From: Australimonas brisbanensis
GTDB taxonomy: Bacteria > Chloroflexota > Dehalococcoidia > Lucifugimonadales > Australimonadaceae
NCBI GenBank assembly: GCA_038147155.1
Contig: JAYQTA010000005.1
Location: 1-64,000 of the forward strand
Direction of reading: 5' to 3'
Length of the DNA stretch: 64,000 nt
Shown: positions 32,335 to 40,768 of the stretch, piece by piece
Position numbering within the stretch: position 1 is the first letter of the stretch
Layout: every line of letters begins with the position of its first letter
The notes under the pieces: generated by a model
What the model saw: only the letters and a program-made list of their open reading frames with translations
Told to the model about the DNA's origin: nothing
The model's database searches: none
Made by a program: the position numbers and the translations under genes

Positions 32335-34374
32335 CTAGACCTTCCGGAAGACCGGCTGGACGGGTGCCCCCTTGAGGAACCGCGACGGTTCGCCCGAATC
32401 TATGGCGGCGGCGAGCACCTCCAGCGCCCCGTTGTAGGCGCGCAGCACGTCACGCACGTCCGCGTCCGTCATGGCTGCGCATACGTTGTGGAACCCCAGG
32501 GTCAGCACCCCCCGCTCGCCCACCTCCTGCTGGAGGAGGCTCTTGAGCACCAGCGTCGGGTCGCTGAACACCAGCACGCTGCGCGCGCCCAGCCCATCAC
32601 AGCGCACGGCATCGCTCACCCGGTGGCGCTGCGCCAGGACGTTGAACCCGTCCATGAGCTTCTGGCCCACTTCCCACAGGTGCGGGAACGTCTCCGGGCG
32701 GCGCAGCTCGGCCAGGGTGGCCTGCGCTGCGGCCAGGGATGCCGCCTCACCCCCGAAGGTGAAGGAGAAGAACACCTCGTCCAGCAGCCGCATCACCTCT
32801 GCCCGCCCCGCGATGGCCGAGAGGGGCATGCCGTTGGCCAGGGCCTTGCCGTAGCAGGCCAGGTCCGGCTCCACGCCGAAGAACTCCTGCGCCCCGCCCA
32901 ACCCCAGCCGGAAGCCGGTGATCACCTCATCGAAGATGAGCAGCGCGCCGTGCCGGTGGGCCATATCGCGCACCCCCTCCAGGAAGCCGGGTTCCGGCAT
33001 GGTGGAGATGAAGGGTTCCATGATCACGCCAGCCACCTGGCCGGGGTGCTGGGTGAAGACGCGCTCCAGGCTCGCCAGGTCGTTGTAGGCGAAGGGGACG
33101 GTGAGCTCACGCACCGCCTGGGGGACGCCCAGTGCGCGCGTGGTGGTGCCGATGTACCAGTCCTGCCAGCCGTGGTAGCCGCAGGACGCGATCACGTCGC
33201 GCCCCGTGTGGGCGCGGGCCAGGCGCACCGCGGCGGAGGTGACGTCCGACCCGTTCTTCCCGAAGCGCACCATGTCCGCGCAGGGGATCAGCGCGCACAG
33301 CTCCTCCGCCACCTCCAGCTCCACCGGGTGCGGGAGCGAGAGTGCCGTCCCCTCGGCCAGCTGGCGGGTGATGGCCCCGGTGACCGCAGGGTGGTTGTGG
33401 CCCAGGATGATGGGCCCCAGCCCCAGGATGGTGTCCACGTACTCGTTGCCATCCACGTCCCACACGCGGGCGCCCTGCCCGCGCTGGAGGTAGACGGGCA
33501 ACACGCCCTGGACGAACTGGCCGGGGTTCTTGGAGAAGGTTTGGGTGTAGGAGGGGATGACCCGCCCTGCCCGCTCCTTCAGCGCGAGGGAGCGCCCCTG
33601 CGCCAGCGCGCGGGCGGGCGTGGGGGGTTCAGCGGCGATGGTCTCGTAGTACCAGCGGTCGCGGACCACGCCATGGTTCAGGCGGGCCAGGGCCGGGTCG
33701 GCGTCCAGCAGGGCCAGCACCGTCGCAACGCCTGCGCCAGCGGGGTCGGCGCCGAGGCGGGCGTAGATGCCGCGCACCAGGTCCAGGTCCGGCTGCTCAT
33801 CCACCGACAGGTGCAGGGTGAGTGCGCGGTGCGGGAGGTCAGAGCGCAGCGAGGCCTTGGTGAACCCATCCGTGCGGCGGATGTACCAGGTGACGTGCTC
33901 CCGGTCGGCGGGAGTCTCACCCTCCCACGCGGCACGCTCCAGTGCGTCCAGCCGCACGGCCTCCACGTCCACTCCCTCGGGGAAACCCCCGCCCAGATTC
34001 GACGCGTAGTCGGCGTCCGCGTCCCTGCGGGCCGCGACGACGCCATCGATGACGGCGCTATCCAGCAGCGGGCAGTCGCCCGTCAGACGCACCACCACGT
34101 CGGCCCGCGCCTCGCGTGCTGCGCCCAGGGTGCGCTCCAGCACATCGGTGAGGCTGCCACGGTGGCAGACGACGCCCTCGGTGGCGCACAGGGCGGCGAT
34201 GGGGTCATCCGAGGGATCGGTGGACGTGGCGACCACCACCGCGTCCACACGCTGGGCACGCTGGGCGCGCTCCAGCACCCACGCCAGTAGCGGGCGGCCT
34301 GCCACCTCAGCCAGAGACTTGCCCGGCAGGCGCGACGAGGACATGCGGGCCTGGATCACGGCGACGGTCCTCAT
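32335..34374 (-). CDS. Fusion: SpsF-type cytidylyltransferase + class III (GSAM-like) aminotransferase
   Basis: 679 aa in two parts. Residues 1-240: nucleotidyltransferase with TVAVIQARMSSSRLPGKSL (CTP-binding loop), VVVRLTGDCPLLDS (metal-binding D) and a Rossmann-like end; it probably makes CMP-pseudaminate, the PseF role. Residues 260-679: a glutamate-1-semialdehyde-aminomutase-like aminotransferase with DVDGNEYVD, GSDVTSAAVRLARA, FDEVITGFRLG and the PLP lysine K510 in CYGKALANGMP. The joined aminotransferase could add or exchange an amino group on the ulosonic acid or make an amino donor; its role is unknown. ATG at 34374 overlaps the PseC stop, which decides the start. Confidence 0.85.
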   Translation of the reverse strand: MRTVAVIQARMSSSRLPGKSLAEVAGRPLLAWVLERAQRAQRVDAVVVATSTDPSDDPIAALCATEGVVCHRGSLTDVLERTLGAAREARADVVVRLTGDCPLLDSAVIDGVVAARRDADADYASNLGGGFPEGVDVEAVRLDALERAAWEGETPADREHVTWYIRRTDGFTKASLRSDLPHRALTLHLSVDEQPDLDLVRGIYARLGADPAGAGVATVLALLDADPALARLNHGVVRDRWYYETIAAEPPTPARALAQGRSLALKERAGRVIPSYTQTFSKNPGQFVQGVLPVYLQRGQGARVWDVDGNEYVDTILGLGPIILGHNHPAVTGAITRQLAEGTALSLPHPVELEVAEELCALIPCADMVRFGKNGSDVTSAAVRLARAHTGRDVIASCGYHGWQDWYIGTTTRALGVPQAVRELTVPFAYNDLASLERVFTQHPGQVAGVIMEPFISTMPEPGFLEGVRDMAHRHGALLIFDEVITGFRLGLGGAQEFFGVEPDLACYGKALANGMPLSAIAGRAEVMRLLDEVFFSFTFGGEAASLAAAQATLAELRRPETFPHLWEVGQKLMDGFNVLAQRHRVSDAVRCDGLGARSVLVFSDPTLVLKSLLQQEVGERGVLTLGFHNVCAAMTDADVRDVLRAYNGALEVLAAAIDSGEPSRFLKGAPVQPVFRKV

Positions 34375-35516
34375 GCCCCTGCCTCCCGAAGCGCCCCATC
34401 GAGCGCCGCCACCACCCTGTCCACGTCTGCGTCGGTCATGGCCGGGAAGAGCGGGAGGGTGAGCAGTTCGTCGTAGGCGGCCTCGGCGGCCGGACACAGC
34501 CCCCGGCTGGTGCCGAACCGCTCCCGGTAGTAGGTGTGCAGGTGCACCGGCAGGTAGTGGACGTTCACGCCGATGCCCGCCGCGCGCAGCGCATCAAACA
34601 CCCTGGCGCGCACCGCGGCAGGCACCCGCACCGGGTAGATGTGGTAGGCGTGCTCCACGCCGGGGCGCACCGCCACCGGGCGCACGTCCGCAAGCGCCGT
34701 CAGCCCCGCGTCGTACCGCGCGGCAAGCGCGCGCCGGCGGGCCAACCAGGAGGGCAGGTGCCGCAGCTGGCTGATGCCCAGGGCGCAGGCGATGTCGGAG
34801 AGGCGGTAGTTGTAGCCCAGGTCCACCATCTCGTAGACCCAGGTGCCCTGGGCGGAGCGCTGACGGTGGTCGACGTCGATGCCGTGGTTACGGAAGCGGC
34901 GCGCGCGCCCGGCCAGCGCCTCGTCGGCGCTCACCACCATGCCGCCCTCCCCCGTGGTGACGTGCTTAACGGGGTGGAAGCTGAACACCGTTGCGTCGGC
35001 GAGAGTGCCCACGGGCACCCCATCCAGCGCGCCCCCCAGGGCGTGGCACCCGTCAGCGAAGAGCAGCGCGCCGTGCTGGTCCGCCAGGGCCCGCAGCGCC
35101 GGGTAATCGGCGGGTTGGCCCGCGTAGTCAACAGCGATGATGGCCCGGGTGCGCGGGGAGATGCGCTCTGCGGCCTGTGCGGGCCCCAGCAGCAGCGTGG
35201 CGGGGTCCACGTCGGCGATCACGGGCGTTGCGCCGCAGTAGAGGGCGGCGTTGGCCGTGGCCGCGAAGGTGAGGGCGGGGACGATGACCTCATCGCCGGG
35301 GCCCACGCCCGCCGCGGCCAGCATGGCATGGAGCGCCGCGGTGCCGGAGGAGACGGCGACGGCGTGCGGCGCGCCCACCACAGCCCCCACCGCAGCCTCG
35401 AACCGTTCCACCGCCGGGCCCGTGGTGAGCCAGGACGAGCGGAGCACCTCGGCCACCGCCGCAACGTCAGCCTCGTCCAGCTGCTGGCGCCCGTAGGGTA
35501 GGAACGGCTCGCTCAT
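34371..35516 (-). CDS. pseC: UDP-4-amino-4,6-dideoxy-N-acetyl-L-altrosamine transaminase
   Basis: 381 aa, DegT/DnrJ/EryC1 aminotransferase. Begins PFLPYGRQQLDEADVAAV; AVSSGTAALHAML binds PLP phosphate; FADGCHALGG gives the Asp; the PLP Lys is K184 in FSFHPVKHVTTGEGG, a form characteristic of PseC (F-H-P-x-K-x-x-T-T-G-E-G-G). It adds the 4-amino group from glutamate to the keto sugar made by PseB. Overlaps both neighbours by 4 bases, so PseB and PseC are made in step. Confidence 0.9.
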   Translation of the reverse strand: MSEPFLPYGRQQLDEADVAAVAEVLRSSWLTTGPAVERFEAAVGAVVGAPHAVAVSSGTAALHAMLAAAGVGPGDEVIVPALTFAATANAALYCGATPVIADVDPATLLLGPAQAAERISPRTRAIIAVDYAGQPADYPALRALADQHGALLFADGCHALGGALDGVPVGTLADATVFSFHPVKHVTTGEGGMVVSADEALAGRARRFRNHGIDVDHRQRSAQGTWVYEMVDLGYNYRLSDIACALGISQLRHLPSWLARRRALAARYDAGLTALADVRPVAVRPGVEHAYHIYPVRVPAAVRARVFDALRAAGIGVNVHYLPVHLHTYYRERFGTSRGLCPAAEAAYDELLTLPLFPAMTDADVDRVVAALDGALREAGA

Positions 35517-36535
35517 CGCTCCTGCTCACCACCTTCGGCCGCGCCGGACGCCTGGGCCATGGCCACCAGCTGCTCCACGGTGAGCCAGGCGTCATTGGTA
35601 TCGGATGCGTAGGCAAACCCGTCCGGCAGCCGGGCACCCGCCTCCCACGCTCCGCCGTCCCACCATCCGTGCGAGGGCTCGATGACGTACCGGTCACCCA
35701 CGTCCACGGCGGTGCGTGCCTCGTCCACGGAGAGCATCGACTCGTGGAGCTTCTCGCCGGGCCGGATACCGATCAGTTCCACCGCGCACTCGGGGGCGAT
35801 GGCCCTGGCCAGGTCCGTCACCCGCATGCTGGGGAGCTTGGGGACGAACACCTCGCCGCCGACCATCTCCTCCACGCACCGGGTCACGAAGCGCACGCCC
35901 TCTTCCAGCGTTATCCAGAAGCGAGTCATGCGCTCATCGGTGATGGTGATGCGGCCAGTGTGCCGCTGTTCCCGGAAGAGCGGCACGACGCTGCCCCGGC
36001 TGCCCACCACGTTGCCGTAGCGCGTGCAGGCGAAGCGCGTCCCGGTTTCCCCGGAGTATGCGTTGCCCTGGATGAACAGCTTCTCAGCGCACAACTTGGT
36101 GGCCCCGTACAGGTTCACGGGGTTCACCGCCTTGTCGGTGGAGAGGGCCAGCACCTTGCGCACACCCCGGTCGATCGCCGCGTCGATGATGTTGGAGGCG
36201 CCGAGGACGTTGGTCTTGATGGCCTCCATGGGGTTGTACTCGCAGGCGGGCACCTGCTTGAGCGCCGCGGCGTGGATCACCACGTCCACCCCGTTGAACG
36301 CGCGGTAGAGGCGCTCGCGATCGCGCACGTCGCCGATGAAGTACCGGATCGGCGTATCGCCCGTGTCCGGGAAGCGTTGGCGCATCTCGTGCTGCTTGAG
36401 CTCATCGCGGCTGAAGATGATGAGCTTGTTGGGCCGGTGCTCGCGCAGCAGCACCTCAGTGAACTTCTGCCCGAAGGAGCCAGTGCCTCCCGTCACCAGG
36501 ACGTTGAGGCCCGACCAGTCCCACCGCTCGCTCAT
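35513..36535 (-). CDS. pseB: UDP-N-acetylglucosamine 4,6-dehydratase (inverting)
   Basis: 340 aa, extended SDR. NAD motif TGGTGSFG (residues 15-22); catalytic Asp134-Lys135 in STDKAVNP and Tyr143-Lys147 in YGATK; also KQVPACEYNPMEAIKTNV, a PseB/FlaA1 hallmark. It performs the first step of pseudaminic acid synthesis, 4,6-dehydration with C5 epimerisation of UDP-GlcNAc. GGGGAGCG precedes the ATG at 36535 and outranks an upstream frame opening at 36598. First gene of the coupled operon running left to 25489. The last 40 residues are a species-specific acidic tail. Confidence 0.92.
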   Translation of the reverse strand: MSERWDWSGLNVLVTGGTGSFGQKFTEVLLREHRPNKLIIFSRDELKQHEMRQRFPDTGDTPIRYFIGDVRDRERLYRAFNGVDVVIHAAALKQVPACEYNPMEAIKTNVLGASNIIDAAIDRGVRKVLALSTDKAVNPVNLYGATKLCAEKLFIQGNAYSGETGTRFACTRYGNVVGSRGSVVPLFREQRHTGRITITDERMTRFWITLEEGVRFVTRCVEEMVGGEVFVPKLPSMRVTDLARAIAPECAVELIGIRPGEKLHESMLSVDEARTAVDVGDRYVIEPSHGWWDGGAWEAGARLPDGFAYASDTNDAWLTVEQLVAMAQASGAAEGGEQER

Positions 36536-36625
36536 CGTCGCTCCCCGGCCGCCCGCAGCGGCACCACCCAGTTTCAGGGACGGCCCGCGCCCCCGCAACG
36601 GGTTAGGAGAGCGTGGTGCGCCTGC

Positions 36626-38434
36626 CTAGGCGCCGGGGGCCTCCGCGCCCGCCATGGCGCGGAAGTGGGCGTTGGAGGCCATCAACTCGGCATGGGTGCC
36701 GCTGTCCACGATGGCTCCGCTCTCGACCAGGTAGATGCGCTCGCACGCGATGACGGTCTTGAGCCGGTGGGCGATGATCACCGTGGACACGGGCCCTCCC
36801 GGGCCGTTGAGCGCGGCGAGCACCGCGTCCTCCGTCACGCCGTCCAGCGCGTTGGTCGCCTCGTCCAGCACCAGCAGGGCCGGCTGGCGGTAGAGGGCGC
36901 GGGCGATGCCGAGGCGCTGGCGCTGACCTCCGGAGAGGCGAACGCCTCGGTCACCGACCGTGGTCTCGTACCCGCTGGAGAGCGCTGCGATGAAACCGTC
37001 CGCTTGAGCAAGCCGCGCCGCACGCTCGACGGCTTCATGGTCCACCTGTGCGGGCGGCACGCCGAAGGCGATGTTGGCGGTGACCGTGTCGTCGATGAGA
37101 TAGACCTCCTGGGTCACGTACCCGATGCCTCTCTGCCAGGCGGGCACCTGAACGTCGGTCAGTGCCACGCCATCCACCTCCAGCGCCCCCTCCTGCGGGC
37201 GCAGCAGCCCCAGAAGCAGGTCCACCAGCGTGGTCTTCCCCGCCCCGGTGGTGCCCACCAGACCGACCCGTGAACCGGCGGGCACCTCCAGCGTCACCCC
37301 CTGAACCGCGGGCGTGGAGGCACCGGGGTAGGTGAAGGCGGCCCCCCGAAGCGCCGCTCCCTGAACCAGGGGCAGCGTGCGCAGCCCACGCTGGGCGGCC
37401 TCCCGCTGCTGGGTCGATTCCTCGTCCTCCATGTCGGCCAGGATCGCCTCCGCGACAGGCACGTTGAAGCGGAGCGTCACCGCGCTGGAGTAGAGCGTCT
37501 GCAGGTGGGGGATCAGCCGGTACCCCGCGAAGGCGAAGAGGCCGATGGTCGGCAGGATGCTGTCGAGCGGGTGGTTGCGGGCGATCATGACCAGTGTGAC
37601 GCCCATGAGCCCACCGAAGGCCAGGACCAGGATCGCGAAACGGGGCAGTTGGGCGAGTACCTCCGTCTGCGCCATGTTCCGGCCCAGCCTGCGGAAGGGC
37701 GCCGTGAACTTCGCCAGGAAAACGCTTTCGTTCCCCAGCAGCTTGATGGTCTTCACTCCGCCCAGGGCCTCGGCAGTGGCCCTGTAGCGTTGCTCGTTGT
37801 CCACCACCCGCTCCTGGCCCAGGCGTCGCAGCCGCCGGCGCAGCACCGCGAAGAGCGCCCCGTACACGGAGCCAGCGATGAGCCCCACTCCGATGGCGAT
37901 ACGCCAGTCCACATACACCAGCAGCGCTCCCACAAGGGTCACCACCAGCGCTCGGGAGATGAAGGTGAGCGCAGGCACCGCAACGCCGCTGACGAACTGG
38001 TCCACGTCATAGAGAACCCGGCCAGACATCTGTGCGGTGTTGCGGGTGAGGAAGTAGGCGTAGGGCTGGTGGAGGTAGTGGCGCAGCAAACGCCGGGCCG
38101 TATCGCGCACCAGCGACCAGAAGAACCGCTGGGTGAACCAGATCATCATGGCGCCCGCGATGTTGGCCAACACGAACAGCCCGAAGACGATGATGCCGGT
38201 TGCCAGGAGCAGGTCACGCTGGGTCGTGGTCCCCAGCAGGTCAGCGAGGGAGAGGAGGAACCGGTTCCGTTCGACCTCGGAGGGGTTGGCCAGCAGGGCG
38301 AGGAACGGGGCGATGGAGGCGATGCCCACCATGTCCAGCATCCCGACCACCGCCGAGAGGCCAAGCAGCCCCCAGGCGCCGCGGCGCTGCGCTGGTCCGC
38401 CTATGCGGTACGAGAGGAAGATCGCCCGCCACAC
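36626..38434 (-). CDS. ABC transporter, fused permease-ATPase (PglK/MsbA-like lipid-linked glycan flippase)
   Basis: 602 aa. Residues 1-330: six membrane segments (first GLLGLSAVVGMLDMVGIASI). Residues 355-600: ATPase with Walker A GTTGAGKT (394-401), signature LSGGQRQR (500-507), Walker B LLVLDEA (520-526) and switch His in IIAHRLKT. The helix ALGGVKTIKLLGNE is typical of PglK-type flippases, which move undecaprenyl-linked oligosaccharides across the membrane. It lies in the glycan locus, where no Wzx flippase is seen, so it is the likely exporter. GTG start with AGGAGGT upstream. Confidence 0.85.
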   Translation of the reverse strand: MWRAIFLSYRIGGPAQRRGAWGLLGLSAVVGMLDMVGIASIAPFLALLANPSEVERNRFLLSLADLLGTTTQRDLLLATGIIVFGLFVLANIAGAMMIWFTQRFFWSLVRDTARRLLRHYLHQPYAYFLTRNTAQMSGRVLYDVDQFVSGVAVPALTFISRALVVTLVGALLVYVDWRIAIGVGLIAGSVYGALFAVLRRRLRRLGQERVVDNEQRYRATAEALGGVKTIKLLGNESVFLAKFTAPFRRLGRNMAQTEVLAQLPRFAILVLAFGGLMGVTLVMIARNHPLDSILPTIGLFAFAGYRLIPHLQTLYSSAVTLRFNVPVAEAILADMEDEESTQQREAAQRGLRTLPLVQGAALRGAAFTYPGASTPAVQGVTLEVPAGSRVGLVGTTGAGKTTLVDLLLGLLRPQEGALEVDGVALTDVQVPAWQRGIGYVTQEVYLIDDTVTANIAFGVPPAQVDHEAVERAARLAQADGFIAALSSGYETTVGDRGVRLSGGQRQRLGIARALYRQPALLVLDEATNALDGVTEDAVLAALNGPGGPVSTVIIAHRLKTVIACERIYLVESGAIVDSGTHAELMASNAHFRAMAGAEAPGA

Positions 38435-38491
38435 GCTAGCACCTCCTCGCCGGAACGCGCTCGCCCACCCTGCCCTTCGATCTCATCCCGC

Positions 38492-39808
38492 TCACAGCCT
38501 CCAGTAGCTCAGGTGCCGCGCGGCGGCGGCGGCCGGGTCCACCAGCCCCTTGACGTCCACCACCACGCCACCGGGGGTCACGGTCTGCATCCAGTTGGCC
38601 GCGGACTCACGGAAGGAGCGGTGCGCAACGGCCACCACCACGGCATCGAAGCCGCGGGCGAAGGAGGTGTGGGGCTTGATACCCAACGCCTCAATCTCCG
38701 CCGCCGACAGGTGCGGGTCGTGCGCCAGCACCTTGGCCCCGGCCTCCATGAGCGCGTGGGTCAGCGCCACCGCGCCGGAGTTGCGGGTGTCCCGCACCTC
38801 CTCCTTGAAGGTGAGGCCCAGCACCAGGATCAGCGACTTCCCGATGGGCTTGCCCGCCGCCTCCAGCAGACGCACCGTCTCCCCTGCCACGTGGCCCGGT
38901 ATCGCATCGTTCACGCGGCGCCCCGCCAATATCAGCTCCGGCTCATGCCCGGCGCGCCGCGCCGCGTAGGTGAGGTAGTACGGGTCCACCGGGATGCAGT
39001 GCCCGCCCACCAGGCCCGGGGTGAAGGGCAGGAAGTTCCACTTGGTGCGCGCGGCCTCCAGCACGGCTTGGGTGTCCACGCCCATGCGCGGGAAGAGCAG
39101 CGCCAGTTCGTTCATCAGGGCGATGTTCACGTCGCGCTGGACGTTCTCGATCACCTTGGCCGCCTCGGCCGTGCGGATGTCGGGTGCGCGGTGCACCCCT
39201 GCCGCCGCCACCAGGCTGTACACCCCGGCCACCCGCTCCAGCGTGGCGGCGTCCATGCCGGAGACCACCTTCACCACCTGGGCCAGGCCGTGGACGCCGT
39301 CACCGGGGTTGATGCGCTCAGGCGAGTAGCCCACCACGAACCCCTCGCCGGCGTGCAGGCCCGATGCCTCCTCCAGGATGGGGACGCACACCTCCTCGGT
39401 GCAGCCGGGGTAGACGGTGGACTCGAGCACAACCACCGGCGCGGGGCCCTCGGCGCGGCGCTGCGCCAGCGCCTGTCCCACCGTGCGGCTCGCCGCCTGG
39501 AGCGGGCCCAGGTCCGGCTCCTTGGACTCCTCGTGCACCGGCGTGGGCACGGAGACCACGAAGAAGCCCGCCTCGGCCAGGTCGTGCGGGTCCGAGGAGA
39601 AGCGCAGCAGCCCCTGGCGCAGCACCCCGGTGGGCACGTCGCCGTTGCGGTCCACGCCGCGGCGCAGTTCGGCGATGCGCTCACGGTTGATGTCGAAGCC
39701 GATGGTGCGCACGTGCTGGGCGAGGGCGGCGGCCAGCGGCAGGCCGACGTAGCCCTGGCCGATGACGGCGATACAGGACGGGAGGGCGGGGTCAGGGATG
39801 GTGGTCAC
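38492..39808 (-). CDS. UDP-sugar 6-dehydrogenase (UDP-N-acetylhexosamine type, TviB/WbpA/WecC group)
   Basis: 438 aa, UDP-glucose/GDP-mannose dehydrogenase family. NAD domain CIAVIGQGYVGLPLAAALA (residues 12-30); catalytic Cys271 in GLVGGHCIPVDPYYL, whose IPVDPYYL form points to the UDP-GlcNAc/UDP-ManNAc subgroup rather than UDP-glucose; ESTVYPGCTEEV and YSPERINPGD also fit TviB/WbpA. It makes an N-acetylhexosaminuronic acid for the glycan. GTG start at 39808. A separate UDP-glucose dehydrogenase lies at 41727, so the two are not redundant. Confidence 0.85.
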   Translation of the reverse strand: MTTIPDPALPSCIAVIGQGYVGLPLAAALAQHVRTIGFDINRERIAELRRGVDRNGDVPTGVLRQGLLRFSSDPHDLAEAGFFVVSVPTPVHEESKEPDLGPLQAASRTVGQALAQRRAEGPAPVVVLESTVYPGCTEEVCVPILEEASGLHAGEGFVVGYSPERINPGDGVHGLAQVVKVVSGMDAATLERVAGVYSLVAAAGVHRAPDIRTAEAAKVIENVQRDVNIALMNELALLFPRMGVDTQAVLEAARTKWNFLPFTPGLVGGHCIPVDPYYLTYAARRAGHEPELILAGRRVNDAIPGHVAGETVRLLEAAGKPIGKSLILVLGLTFKEEVRDTRNSGAVALTHALMEAGAKVLAHDPHLSAAEIEALGIKPHTSFARGFDAVVVAVAHRSFRESAANWMQTVTPGGVVVDVKGLVDPAAAAARHLSYWRL

Positions 39809-39841
39809 GGAAGCGATTCTCCAGGCCGGATGACTTGGGGA

Positions 39842-40768
39842 CTAGCGGACTCGACCGGTGCGCAGGCTCTCGACGGTGGCCCCGATACCCGCCTCCAGCG
39901 GCGTGCGCGGGGCCCAATCCAGCTCACGGTGGGCGGCTGACGCATCGAGCCAGACGCGCTGCACATCGCCAGAGCGGGACGGGGCGTGCCGGGGGTCAAG
40001 CGCGTAGCCGGTGGCGCGCGCCAGCGATGCGAACAGCTCGTTCACGCTGGTGCCCACGCCCGTGCCGACGTTGTAGACGCCACTCTCCCCTGCCTCCAGG
40101 GAACGCAGGTTGGCATCCACCACGTCGGCCACGTACACGAAATCGCGCTGCTGCTCTCCATCGCCGAAGATGGTGACGGGCTCGCCCGCCAGCATCCGCG
40201 CCGCGAAGATCGCCACCACGCCCGCCTCCCCCGCAGGGTCCTGACGCGGGCCGTACACGTTGGCGTAGCGCAGGATCACGGCGTCCATGCCGGACTGCGC
40301 GGCGAGCGCGTGGACGTAGGCTTCACCCGACGCCTTGGACGCCCCGTAGGGCGAGAGGGGCCGGATGGGGTGGCGCTCATCGCACGGGAGCGTGTGCGGC
40401 TCGCCGTAGAGCGCCCCGCCGGTGGAGGAGAAGACGAACCGGCCCACCCCCGCCGCAGCGCACGCGCGCAGCAGGTTCAGGGTGCCCAGCACGTTGACGC
40501 GGGCGTCGTGCTCCGGCTCGCGCACCGACTCGGACACCGAGGCGTGGGCGGCCAGGTGGAACACCGCCTCCGGGGCCTGCTCCACCACCAGGACGGTCAG
40601 CGCCGGATCCAGGATGTCCATCGCCACCAGGTGAGCGCCGGGGGGCACCTGCTCACGCCGTCCGGTCGACAGGTCGTCCACCACCGTCACGGCGTGGCCC
40701 GCCGCCACCAGCGCGTCGGTCAGGTGCGAGCCGATGAAGCCCGCCCCGCCGGTGAGGAGCACCCTCAT
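39842..40768 (-). CDS. NAD-dependent sugar epimerase (UDP-glucose/UDP-GlcNAc 4-epimerase type)
   Basis: 308 aa extended SDR. MRVLLTGGAGFIGSHLTDALV (NAD site), FSSTGGALYGEPHTLP and SPYGASKASGEAY (Tyr-x-x-x-Lys) with RYANVYGPRQDPAGEAGVV are characteristic of the prokaryotic GalE group that can also act on N-acetylated or uronic forms. It probably interconverts UDP-Glc/Gal or UDP-GlcNAc/GalNAc for the glycan. The ATG at 40768 overlaps the stop of the next epimerase, giving a coupled trio with 40765 and 41727. Confidence 0.83.
   Translation of the reverse strand: MRVLLTGGAGFIGSHLTDALVAAGHAVTVVDDLSTGRREQVPPGAHLVAMDILDPALTVLVVEQAPEAVFHLAAHASVSESVREPEHDARVNVLGTLNLLRACAAAGVGRFVFSSTGGALYGEPHTLPCDERHPIRPLSPYGASKASGEAYVHALAAQSGMDAVILRYANVYGPRQDPAGEAGVVAIFAARMLAGEPVTIFGDGEQQRDFVYVADVVDANLRSLEAGESGVYNVGTGVGTSVNELFASLARATGYALDPRHAPSRSGDVQRVWLDASAAHRELDWAPRTPLEAGIGATVESLRTGRVR

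Noticed and set aside
31363..34290. A 975-codon plus-strand open frame opposite PseG and the fusion gene
   Set aside because: It is rich in His, Gln, Arg and Gly with no recognisable motif; the opposite strand holds two well-conserved genes with catalytic residues.
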